Source: JAWBSP01 sp964632175 (lineage in GTDB: Archaea; Hadarchaeota; Hadarchaeia; Hadarchaeales; JAWBSP01). From it: a DNA stretch of 17,645 nucleotides. Position 1 is the first letter of the stretch. The number at the start of each line of letters is the position of its first letter. Both the position numbers and the translations under genes were made by a program. Below, one piece after another: positions 8,125 through 13,906 of the stretch. A model generated the notes under the pieces. That model had not been told where the DNA came from, did not search any database, and saw only the letters and a program-made list of their open reading frames with translations. The DNA is taken from positions 1-17,645 of the forward strand of contig CAZWBJ010000019.1 in the NCBI GenBank assembly GCA_964632175.1, read 5' to 3'.

Positions 8125-8932
8125 AGCTCATAGACCTCCACCTCCACACCCTGCTTAGCGACGGGGAACTCCTGCCCGGCGAGCTGGCGCGGAGGGCGGA
8201 GGAACTCGGGTACGAGAGTATGGCCATCACTGACCATGTGGACTGGTCCAACCTGGAGGAAATCGTTCCGAGGCTTGTCGGGGCTTGCGAGGAAATCACG
8301 AAATCCATGAGCATAAGGGTCCTCCCCGGTGTCGAACTCACCCACATCCCCCCTCCCCGGATTGCCGACCTAGCCAGGAAGGCGAGGAGGCTGGGTGCAA
8401 AAATCATCGCGGCCCACGGAGAAACCCTGACCGAGCCGGTTAAAAAGGGGACTAATCTTGCCTCCATAGAGAGCGGGGAGGTGGACATTCTCTCCCATCC
8501 CGGCCTGATCACTCAGGAGGAGACAGACCGGGCGAGGGAGAACGGGGTTTACTTGGAGCTCACCTCTAGGGCGGGCCACTGTTACGCGAACGGTTGGGTG
8601 GCGAGGAGGGCGAGGGAGGGGAGGGCAAAGCTCCTTCTGAACTCGGATGCCCACGCACCCGAAGACCTGCTCACACCCGAGCTGGCCGCCGGGATTGTGC
8701 GGGGGGCTGGNNNNNNNNNNNNNNNNNNNNNNNNNNNNNNNNNNNNNNNNNNNNNNNNNNNNNNNNNNNNNNNNNNNNNNNNNNNNNNNNNNNNNNNNNN
8801 NNNNNNNNNNCACCCGAAGACCTGCTCACACCCGAGCTGGCCGCCGGGATTGTGCGGGGGGCTGGGGTGGAGGACGTGGACGAGGTTCTCTATCGGAACC
8901 CTCGGGAGCTCCTAAGATCGAGGGGACTGTGA
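8121..8932 (+). CDS. PHP-domain phosphoesterase (histidinol-phosphatase-like), interrupted by an assembly gap
   Basis: This is a PHP-superfamily metal-dependent phosphoesterase. The N-terminus MKLIDLHLHTLLSDGELLP carries the DLHxHTxxSDG metal motif. Further ligands appear in ITDHVDW, GVELTHI, AAHGETL, DILSHPGLI and LLNSDAHAPEDLLTPE. This is the family usually annotated as histidinol phosphate phosphatase domain protein, about 218 residues. The reading frame is broken by 100 N. Because the 55 bp on either side of the N run are identical, merging them gives one intact ORF (8121-8710 joined to 8866-8932) of 218 residues, ending VLYRNPRELLRSRGL, the usual family length. So the gene is almost certainly intact in the organism. 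It is the last gene of the gch3-primase-GINS operon; the physiological substrate is unknown. Confidence 0.88.
8656..8710 (+). repeat. 55-bp contig-end duplicate, left copy
   Basis: This copy is identical base for base to 8811-8865 on the other side of the N run. It is an assembly overlap, not a biological repeat; see the gap feature. Confidence 0.95.
8711..8810. other. Scaffold gap of 100 N, probably false
   Basis: Exactly 100 N is a default scaffolding spacer. The flanks share a perfect 55-bp overlap, matching a common de Bruijn k-mer length. Collapsing the overlap restores the PHP reading frame, whereas reading across the N run as given shifts the frame. The real distance is therefore most likely minus 55 bp. 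Confidence 0.93.
8811..8865 (+). repeat. 55-bp contig-end duplicate, right copy
   Basis: This is the second copy of the 55-bp contig overlap; unique sequence resumes at 8866. Confidence 0.95.
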
Positions 8933-8936
8933 GTCC

Positions 8937-9089
8937 GTGGCGGAGGCCCTGCACGTACCGGCCGATAGGGTTGAGGTAACGGCTTTGAACAAAGGTGGGA
9001 GGGCACTCTTGGCCCGAATACTTAGAGAGGGGGTGGTAATTCATTCGTCGGACGAGAGGCGGAGAAAAGCTTGGGAGCACGCAACTTAA
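8937..9089 (+). pseudogene. C-terminal fragment of an MNT-type minimal nucleotidyltransferase
   Basis: This is a 50-codon frame from GTG 8937. Its product contains ADRVEVTALNKGGRALLARI followed by LREGVVIHSSDERRRKAWE. This resembles the second half of the minimal nucleotidyltransferase (MNT) family, where a D/V-V-x-L-N segment is followed by a hydrophobic helix and LREGxxLYxxDE. The N-terminal catalytic GS(x)ARGxxxxxSDxD motif is absent, because the upstream sequence belongs to the PHP gene. A further open stretch in another frame (about 9086-9184, with DLDSVYVARAIEHLK) could be the shifted continuation or remains of the usual HEPN partner. MNT/HEPN pairs act as toxin-antitoxin modules; here only a remnant persists. 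The identification is by pattern memory, not search. Confidence 0.45.
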
Positions 9090-9183
9090 CCTCCTTCAAA
9101 GATCTGGATTCCGTTTATGTGGCGAGAGCTATAGAGCATTTAAAAACCCAGAGTTCCGAAGAACGACGCAACCCGGGCGGCTT

Positions 9184-9513
9184 CTAGCCCCTTTCTTCTG
9201 AAATTTTGGTGCTCTCCTCCACCCACCGCAGAAACTCAGGCAATCCTCCGGTCACGGGGAAATAGACGATGCACGGAAGCTCGTAGGGATGTACCCTCCT
9301 CAGTTCTCTCACCACCTCCTCCACCCTCTCAGCCCTCGTCTTCAAGATCATGGCGGCTTCCCTCTCCTCGGTTAGCTTGCCCTTCCACCTGTAGAGGGAG
9401 GAGATGGGGGAGACATTCGCACAGGCTATCAGCCCCTTCTCGAGCAGTTCCTTTGCCATTCTCTTCGCCTCTTCCTCGCTGGGCGCCGTGGTGTAAAGAA
9501 GGTACACGCCCAT
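9184..9513 (-). CDS. cutA: Divalent-cation tolerance protein CutA
   Basis: This is a small trimeric ferredoxin-like-fold protein of 109 residues. CutA family hallmarks are YLLYTTAPSEEEAKRMAKEL, GLIACANVSPISSLYRWKGK, the AAMILKTRAERVEEV segment, and HPYELPCIVYFPVTGG with the conserved HPYExP loop. In bacteria it is linked to copper tolerance; the archaeal role is unclear. The ATG at 9513 lies about 22 nt from the centre of an AT-rich element shared with the divergent gene, so a leaderless transcript is likely. Confidence 0.95.
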   Translation of the reverse strand: MGVYLLYTTAPSEEEAKRMAKELLEKGLIACANVSPISSLYRWKGKLTEEREAAMILKTRAERVEEVVRELRRVHPYELPCIVYFPVTGGLPEFLRWVEESTKISEERG

Positions 9514-9530
9514 GCGATAACTCGCAAGGA

Positions 9531-9539
9531 ATATATTTA
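9531..9539. promoter_or_regulatory. Shared bidirectional TATA element for cutA and the IolN-like gene
   Basis: ATATATTTA is the only strongly AT-rich block in the 42-bp divergent spacer. Its centre (9535) is 21 nt from the plus-strand ATG (9556) and 22 nt from the minus-strand ATG (9513). That is close to the distance expected between an archaeal TATA box and the transcription start, implying two near-leaderless mRNAs from one box, or two overlapping boxes. Confidence 0.6.
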
Positions 9540-9555
9540 GACCGCGAGCTAGTGG

Positions 9556-10626
9556 ATGCGCAGAATCCCAGCCGATGTGGTTTTCGAGGACACCTCCGTG
9601 GGGAGGCTGGAGCGTGAGATCTGGCTGGCGCCCGATGAGGAAATCGACAGAATCCTCGCGGATTTTGGAATCCCCTCACCACCGGAGCTCTCCAAGCCAG
9701 GAGCGTACCTCCAGACCACCCCCGCCCACATAGTGCAGGAGAACCTGAGGAAAAACGATGTGATCTTGGTTCCGGTGGGATCGACAGAGTACCACGGCAA
9801 GCACCTCCCCTCCGGCGCCGATACGCTTTTCGTGACGCAGATATGCGAGGCGGTCAGGAGGTACACGGAGAAACAGGGGAGGCCGGTGGGACTCGCCTGG
9901 CCGATCGCCTACGGGTCGCACCCCTGGCACCACTACGGGATGCCGGGGACGGTCATAATAGAGGAGGACCACCTCAGGGACTTCATTCTGGACATCATGC
10001 TGGGCCTGTGGAATGCCGGATACAGGAAGCAGATCTTCGTCAACAACCACGGTCACTTCTGGGTGCTCGAGTCGGCGGTTCAGACCTTCATGAAGCGGTA
10101 CCAGCTACCAGGAGTCTACAGGATGATTGACTGGCATCGAGCCGCCAGGAAGTTCTTCAGGACGAAGGAAAGGGGAGGAGAGCTCGAGACGGACTTTGTT
10201 CATGCGGACGAGTCGGAAACCTCGCTGGCGCTTCTGCTCATTCCGGACATGGTGGACATGCGGTATGCTGTGGATACTCACCCGCGAGGCTACCTCCCCG
10301 AAGGGCACATGGACAAGGCGGTGGATGGGCTCGGCAGGCCCTCGAAGTGGAGCGATGGGCAGGGACACCAGCCGCTGGAATGGTTCTCTACACCGGAGGG
10401 CGTGGTAGGTAGGGCCACGCTGGGCGACCCTAAGAAGGTGAAGAGGGCGACTGCGTTCATCTTAAAGTACCTCACCATGCTCATCGACGAAATCCTGCAG
10501 GCATTCCCGCCAGGCAAGGTTCCCCCGAAAGTGACCTACCGCACCGAGGAGGAGCTGGAGCCCTATCTGAAGGAACCGGGGAGCGAGGGCTGGAGGCCAG
10601 TTTACCAGCTCATTGGGAGGCCATAG
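9556..10626 (+). CDS. Creatininase-family hydrolase, 3-dehydro-scyllo-inosose hydrolase (IolN)-like
   Basis: This is a metal-dependent amidohydrolase-like enzyme of 356 residues, longer than the usual ~250 for creatininases because of an N-terminal extension of about 70 residues (IPADVVFEDTSVGRLEREIW). The core metal site is visible: VGSTEYHGKHLPSGADT supplies E78, H80 and D89, the equivalents of E34, H36 and D45 in creatininase. NNHGH (H165) and HADESETS (216-223) are the later ligand and active-site motifs. The extended N-terminus and the C-terminal PPGKVPPKVTYRTEEELEP resemble proteins annotated as 3-dehydro-scyllo-inosose hydrolase, which open the diketo-inositol ring in the Thermotoga-type inositol pathway. 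No other inositol genes are seen here, so the substrate is an inference. It is followed 41 nt later by a cupin gene, preceded by GGAGGT (10650-10655). Confidence 0.75.
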   Translation: MRRIPADVVFEDTSVGRLEREIWLAPDEEIDRILADFGIPSPPELSKPGAYLQTTPAHIVQENLRKNDVILVPVGSTEYHGKHLPSGADTLFVTQICEAVRRYTEKQGRPVGLAWPIAYGSHPWHHYGMPGTVIIEEDHLRDFILDIMLGLWNAGYRKQIFVNNHGHFWVLESAVQTFMKRYQLPGVYRMIDWHRAARKFFRTKERGGELETDFVHADESETSLALLLIPDMVDMRYAVDTHPRGYLPEGHMDKAVDGLGRPSKWSDGQGHQPLEWFSTPEGVVGRATLGDPKKVKRATAFILKYLTMLIDEILQAFPPGKVPPKVTYRTEEELEPYLKEPGSEGWRPVYQLIGRP

Positions 10627-10667
10627 GTCCTCAGGCCGACCCCGCTCACGGAGGTTGTCTAAAAGTT

Positions 10668-11006
10668 TTGAGTAATGTGTGGATGCGCGAGCTGAAGCTG
10701 AAGGGAAAGAAGAGGTGGGAGGTGCTGTTCAGGGAGGGCAACTGGCTGGCTGGTCTTTACTGCCCGGAGCACGAGAGCAGGGAGGAGGTTCAGGTGCTGG
10801 AGAAGCACGACTTTCCTGAGCTCTTCTACTTGGTGGACGGGGAGGTGACCCTGCTGGTCGGCGAGAAGGGCAAGGAGGTCGGGCTGACAAGGGACAGGGC
10901 CGTGGTGGTGGAGGACTGGCACAACGCATACGGGAAAGGAAAGGTGCTGGTGGTGGAGAGGGAGGGTGTCAAAACGGAGTTCAGACCGCTCCGCAAAACC
11001 TCCTGA
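10668..11006 (+). CDS. Small cupin-fold protein
   Basis: This is a single-domain protein of up to 112 residues. The central HDFPELFYLVDGEVTLLVGE followed by RAVVVEDWHNAYGKGKVLVV has the two-motif pattern of a cupin beta-barrel (H/E-rich strand, PxxxxH-like turn). Only some of the usual metal histidines are obvious, so catalysis is uncertain; it may be a sugar- or acid-binding cupin or an epimerase relative. GGAGGT (10650-10655) supports a start at TTG 10668; GTG 10677 and ATG 10683 are alternatives that lose at most five residues. It lies 41 nt after the IolN-like gene on the same strand, so a shared carbohydrate role is possible. Its 3' end overlaps the convergent B3/B4 gene by 26 bp. Confidence 0.7.
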   Translation: MSNVWMRELKLKGKKRWEVLFREGNWLAGLYCPEHESREEVQVLEKHDFPELFYLVDGEVTLLVGEKGKEVGLTRDRAVVVEDWHNAYGKGKVLVVEREGVKTEFRPLRKTS

Positions 11007-11631
11007 GGTAGCCCACCGCTTTTTCCCCCGCCTGCTGGATCAGCTCGAGAGGCACGCCCGGTACACCGCACGAAAGGATTAGAATCTCCCTCGTTTCCAT
11101 CGTAACCTTGGTCAGCTCGGAATCCCGGTAGGGGTAGACCGCGACGATCTTCTCCCCATCTGAGAGGACAGGCTCCCCTCCCTTGAGTCTGGCGGGTGAG
11201 GAAAAACCTATGCCCAGAAACTCCTCGCTAGGATTCCCCCTCCTCAGCTTCAGCTTCCCCGAAAGCTTGGAGAGGTCATAGGCACCCATGGCCACTCCCG
11301 TTTCAGCGGAGGCCAGGTTGTAGCAGTCCACGGCCGTGTTGATGGTGGGCAAGGGTTTCCCCGCGAGAATCCTCCTCACGAGCGCCTCACCGGCCGGTCT
11401 ATCCTTGGTGGGGTCGATTCCCAGCCTCCAGTAAAAGTCCCGGTAAGCCCTGAAAACGGGATGGTCCTTGAGGCTTTCCAGCGTGAACCTTTTCCTTATC
11501 TGACCCTCCGCCTCCCTCTTCCTTCCCTCCAGCTCCTCATCCCTCTCCCGGATCCTCACCCCCCTTACCGTCCACGCACCGATAGCCAGCCCCGAAAACT
11601 CACGGTGGAGATCTGGATCGATTTCAATCAT
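10981..11631 (-). CDS. B3/B4 tRNA-binding-domain protein (PheRS-beta-like, COG3382)
   Basis: This is a stand-alone B3/B4 domain of 216 residues, related to the editing module of phenylalanyl-tRNA synthetase beta. Characteristic segments are FRAYRDFYWRLGIDPTKDRP, AGEALVRRILAGKPLPTINT, VDCYNLASAETGVAMGAYDL, and a late SDGEKIVAVYPYRDSELTKV. The PheRS catalytic-core and anticodon-binding domains are absent, as is normal for this free-standing family. Its proposed role is binding or hydrolysis of mischarged aminoacyl-tRNA, but the exact function is unproven. The gene is divergent from tRNA-Gly, only 30 bp away, and starts at ATG 11631. Confidence 0.88.
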   Translation of the reverse strand: MIEIDPDLHREFSGLAIGAWTVRGVRIRERDEELEGRKREAEGQIRKRFTLESLKDHPVFRAYRDFYWRLGIDPTKDRPAGEALVRRILAGKPLPTINTAVDCYNLASAETGVAMGAYDLSKLSGKLKLRRGNPSEEFLGIGFSSPARLKGGEPVLSDGEKIVAVYPYRDSELTKVTMETREILILSCGVPGVPLELIQQAGEKAVGYLRRFCGAV

Positions 11632-11661
11632 TTGTAAATTCCCCTAAGCAAAGTATTTTGA

Positions 11662-11735
11662 GCGGCCGTAGTCCAGCCTGGTTAGGACACGGGCCTTCCA
11701 AGCCCGTAGCGCGGGTTCAAATCCCGCCGGCCGCA
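11662..11735 (+). tRNA. tRNA-Gly (anticodon TCC)
   Basis: A full cloverleaf can be drawn. The acceptor GCGGCCG (11662-11668) pairs with CGGCCGC (11728-11734); the D-stem GTCC pairs with GGAC. The anticodon stem CGGGC/GCCCG has loop CTTCCAA, giving anticodon TCC at 11697-11699. The T-stem GCGGG/CCCGC has loop TTCAAAT. The discriminator is A (11735). CCA is not encoded and no intron is present. AT-rich sequence at about 11631-11640 is suitably placed as a TATA element. Confidence 0.96.
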
Positions 11736-11756
11736 CCTCAGGGAGTTCTAGATAAC

Positions 11757-11764
11757 CCCTTTTT
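11757..11764 (+). terminator. Possible T-run terminator after tRNA-Gly
   Basis: CCC followed by five T about 22-29 nt after the tRNA 3' end; the position suits archaeal oligo-T termination. Confidence 0.35.
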
Positions 11765-12070
11765 CTGAAGTTCTGCAACGATGTCATTGTCTGAGTATCT
11801 CCGCCACCAGTTGGATCCCTCCCCGTGAACCCCCAGGGATGAGGGGAGTGAAGAGCCTTGCTTTTTGTACGAGTTCGGTCGGGATATTTCTCCTTACACA
11901 ATCCGGCACCTGCTCGGCTGCTCGCCTCGGGTCTAAGGTACTACAACGCTCTACGGTTTATCCGCGCTCCAAGCAAGAGGGGAAGGTTTAAGGAAGGAAT
12001 TGAGGGCTGCGGTGGTTCATCACTTAAGACACTATCCTCGAGAACCCGCCGGTTCATCTGCAGTTTATAC
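11765..12070. other. Gene-free, AT-richer stretch next to tRNA-Gly
   Basis: No intact gene is supported here. On the minus strand an open stretch without a start codon (11738-11893) ends NWWRRYSDNDIVAELQKKGL then SRTP and a stop. It reads like the end of a helix-turn-helix or DNA-binding protein and may be a remnant. No convincing repeat of the tRNA 3' end (an attachment-site copy) was found in the window. Composition changes from here to about 13240. Confidence 0.4.
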
Positions 12071-12763
12071 CTAAAACCTCCTTCTTCGATAAACTGGAAC
12101 CTGCCAAATCGCTCGTCCAACTTCATCCACTGGTATCCTTTGAAGTCGGAACTCTTTCTCCAGAGAACTGAGCTCATGAATCATCCTATTGGCGATCTCG
12201 GCGCTCTTAATCCAAGCCAAACTTTCTAGGTTTTCCTCTGCTCCGCCCTTCGTTAAATTGGCCGAGCCCAGCGCGACCTGATCATCCGCCACATAAACTT
12301 TTGCATGGATGGGGCGAAATGGATCGGTGTGGTAAATCAAGAGGTTTTCATCGCCTATTTTCGAAATCCAACGAATTGTGATTTTTTCCTTACCAATTCT
12401 GATGTATAAAATGTAACCGGCAAAGGATAGAATTAAACCCACTCCAGCAGTTGGAACAGCAAGCACAATGCCTATAATGATCAAGATAATGCCAATCCAT
12501 TTTGCCGTCCGGTTTCCTGGTCTGATTGTCTCTTTCTTGCTCTCGATAAGAGCTCTCAACGCCTCTCGATGGGTGGGTGTATAGTCATCGGTTGTAATCA
12601 CTTTGAGATCAATTCCTTTGGCCTTCTTCTCGAGCAGCAGGGGCACATGATGAGCTGAGAGCCAAGGCGACATAATCCACAGCCTTTGTTTTGCATCTTG
12701 GATCGGCTTTATGAAAAATTCCCCAAGCCTTCTTCCAGTCTTTACTTCCACATCTGCGCGCAT
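12071..12763 (-). CDS. Single-HKD phospholipase D-like protein with internal membrane hairpin
   Basis: This is a PLD-superfamily protein of 230 residues. The single catalytic motif IHAKVYVADDQVALGSANLT (H153, K155, D160, G166-S167-N169) is complete, so dimerisation would be needed for a full active site, as in Nuc-type nucleases. The N-terminal strand/helix LWIMSPWLSAHHVPLLLEKK also fits the fold. Unusually, residues 89-122 are strongly hydrophobic, with two segments separated by a PTAG turn; this hairpin would anchor the catalytic module to the membrane midway through the chain. The ATG at 12763 is chosen over GTG 12769 because GAGG lies 5 nt before it. Codon use is AT-richer than in neighbours, pointing to horizontal acquisition. 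Substrate (lipid or nucleic acid) is unknown. Confidence 0.75.
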   Translation of the reverse strand: MRADVEVKTGRRLGEFFIKPIQDAKQRLWIMSPWLSAHHVPLLLEKKAKGIDLKVITTDDYTPTHREALRALIESKKETIRPGNRTAKWIGIILIIIGIVLAVPTAGVGLILSFAGYILYIRIGKEKITIRWISKIGDENLLIYHTDPFRPIHAKVYVADDQVALGSANLTKGGAEENLESLAWIKSAEIANRMIHELSSLEKEFRLQRIPVDEVGRAIWQVPVYRRRRF

Positions 12764-12985
12764 TTTCACCTCATTTGGAATTCTCAGGCAATATAAGCAG
12801 ATAATAGACGCTTCGAGCCTGTTTAAAACGTCTCCTTAGGCGATCAAAGTTAGATCAAGCCGAAGTCAAATGAGGGCTCATTCTGAAGAACTCAAACAAG
12901 TCAAGTAGTCCGGATATTTTTGCTCAAAACCTAACTGAACTTTCCTAATATTCACTAAAATTTCGAGGGTGATGGAATAATAACA

Positions 12986-13238
12986 TTGATTTTTGGGATG
13001 GTAGCAGGCGGTCTTCTTATTGGATCTTTGAATAAGAAAAAAGCAATTGGAATCCTTGCACTAGGGTTCTTAATCCTTTTGATAAGAGGTTATGACGTCT
13101 CAAGGGTAGCTGGAATTGAAGCCCCCTAGGAATGAAGTTAGAGTTGGCACAGGTTTGGGCGCAACAATCCTTGGTGGAATAATTCTAAATGTCGTCGGAA
13201 TCGTAGGCTTGGCGTCCAAACTGATTTCTGAAGGTTAG
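12986..13238 (+). pseudogene. Tiny membrane protein split by a one-base frameshift
   Basis: Two short overlapping frames encode hydrophobic peptides. The first (TTG 12986 or ATG 12998, stop at 13127-13129) reads MIFGMVAGGLLIGSLNKKKA and then a second hydrophobic helix. The second frame (13116-13238) reads NEVRVGTGLGATILGGIILN and then a hydrophobic tail ending ASKLISEG. Removing one C from the CCCCC run just before the first stop fuses them into one 83-residue protein with three membrane segments. It is therefore a frameshifted gene, a sequencing indel, or two overlapping mini-genes with weak starts. It is AT-rich like the PLD-like gene upstream. The family is not recognised. Its stop overlaps the hef nuclease stop convergently. 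Confidence 0.45.
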
Positions 13239-13906
13239 AGCTCGAGCCTCCTCTGCTGGCTTTTGGGGTAGGGAGCGGTTAAAACCTCCCTAATTTCCCT
13301 GGCCTTCTCCTCCCCTATGCCCCGGACCTGTTGCAACTCCTTCTCCGAGGCTTTCATCACTCCTTCCACCGTTCCAAAGTGCTCGAGGAGCCGCTGGGCG
13401 AGCACCGCCGAAACCCCCGGAAGCCCCTCCACCACGAACCTCTGCCTCTCCTCCAGCGTGAGGCCCTTCCTCTCGCCCCTCACAGCTATGGGTCTCTCCC
13501 TCTCCACCTGCTCCCTCCTGGCAAGGACGAGGAGGAGGGCCGCCGTGTCGTCCTCGTCCCTGCTCCACAGGATGGGGACCCCGAAATCGACGGCCACGGC
13601 CAGGAGGGCCCCGCGTATGGCGTTGGGGTGAACCCCGCGGATGGTGAAGAGGTCCTCCCCCTCGAGGATCATGAGCGGGCGGGGGAAGCTCTCCTTCAGG
13701 AGCCTCACCTGCTCCATCAGCCGGCGGTCGAGGATGGACTGAACGAAATCCTTGGTGCTCTTCCTCTCCACCCCCACCTCGGTGCTCACGATGTAGTCCC
13801 CGACCTCCAGCTGTCTGGTTTCCACCTCCACTCCCGCCCCGAAGAGCTTCTTGACCACGCCCGATGGGATCTCCCTGTGATCCGCGATGATTTTCAGCTT
13901 CTCCAA
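13235..13906 (-). CDS. Hef-type XPF/ERCC4 structure-specific nuclease (separate gene)
   Basis: This nuclease of 223 residues cleaves branched DNA such as stalled forks and flaps. The nuclease domain shows ADHRE (D9), GDYIVS (36-41) and VERKSTKD (ERK at 47-49, D53), the metal-binding XPF motif. A tandem helix-hairpin-helix follows: GLPGVSAVLAQRLLEHFG and then VRGIGEEKAREIREVL. In most euryarchaea this unit is the C-terminal half of Hef, fused to the helicase encoded just upstream here. Start TTG 13906 is preceded by GGAGGAG with a 5-nt spacer, so it looks independently translated. It overlaps the helicase gene by 13 nt in the -1 frame. All catalytic residues are intact. Confidence 0.92.
   Translation of the reverse strand: MEKLKIIADHREIPSGVVKKLFGAGVEVETRQLEVGDYIVSTEVGVERKSTKDFVQSILDRRLMEQVRLLKESFPRPLMILEGEDLFTIRGVHPNAIRGALLAVAVDFGVPILWSRDEDDTAALLLVLARREQVERERPIAVRGERKGLTLEERQRFVVEGLPGVSAVLAQRLLEHFGTVEGVMKASEKELQQVRGIGEEKAREIREVLTAPYPKSQQRRLEL

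Noticed and set aside
8656..8865. A genuine tandem repeat or duplicated gene end
   Set aside because: The exact 55-bp identity, the default 100-N spacer and the restored reading frame point to unmerged contig overlap.
11644..11901. Minus-strand frame of 85 codons across tRNA-Gly
   Set aside because: It runs through the tRNA antisense. A different frame (11738-11893) gives a more protein-like but startless ending.
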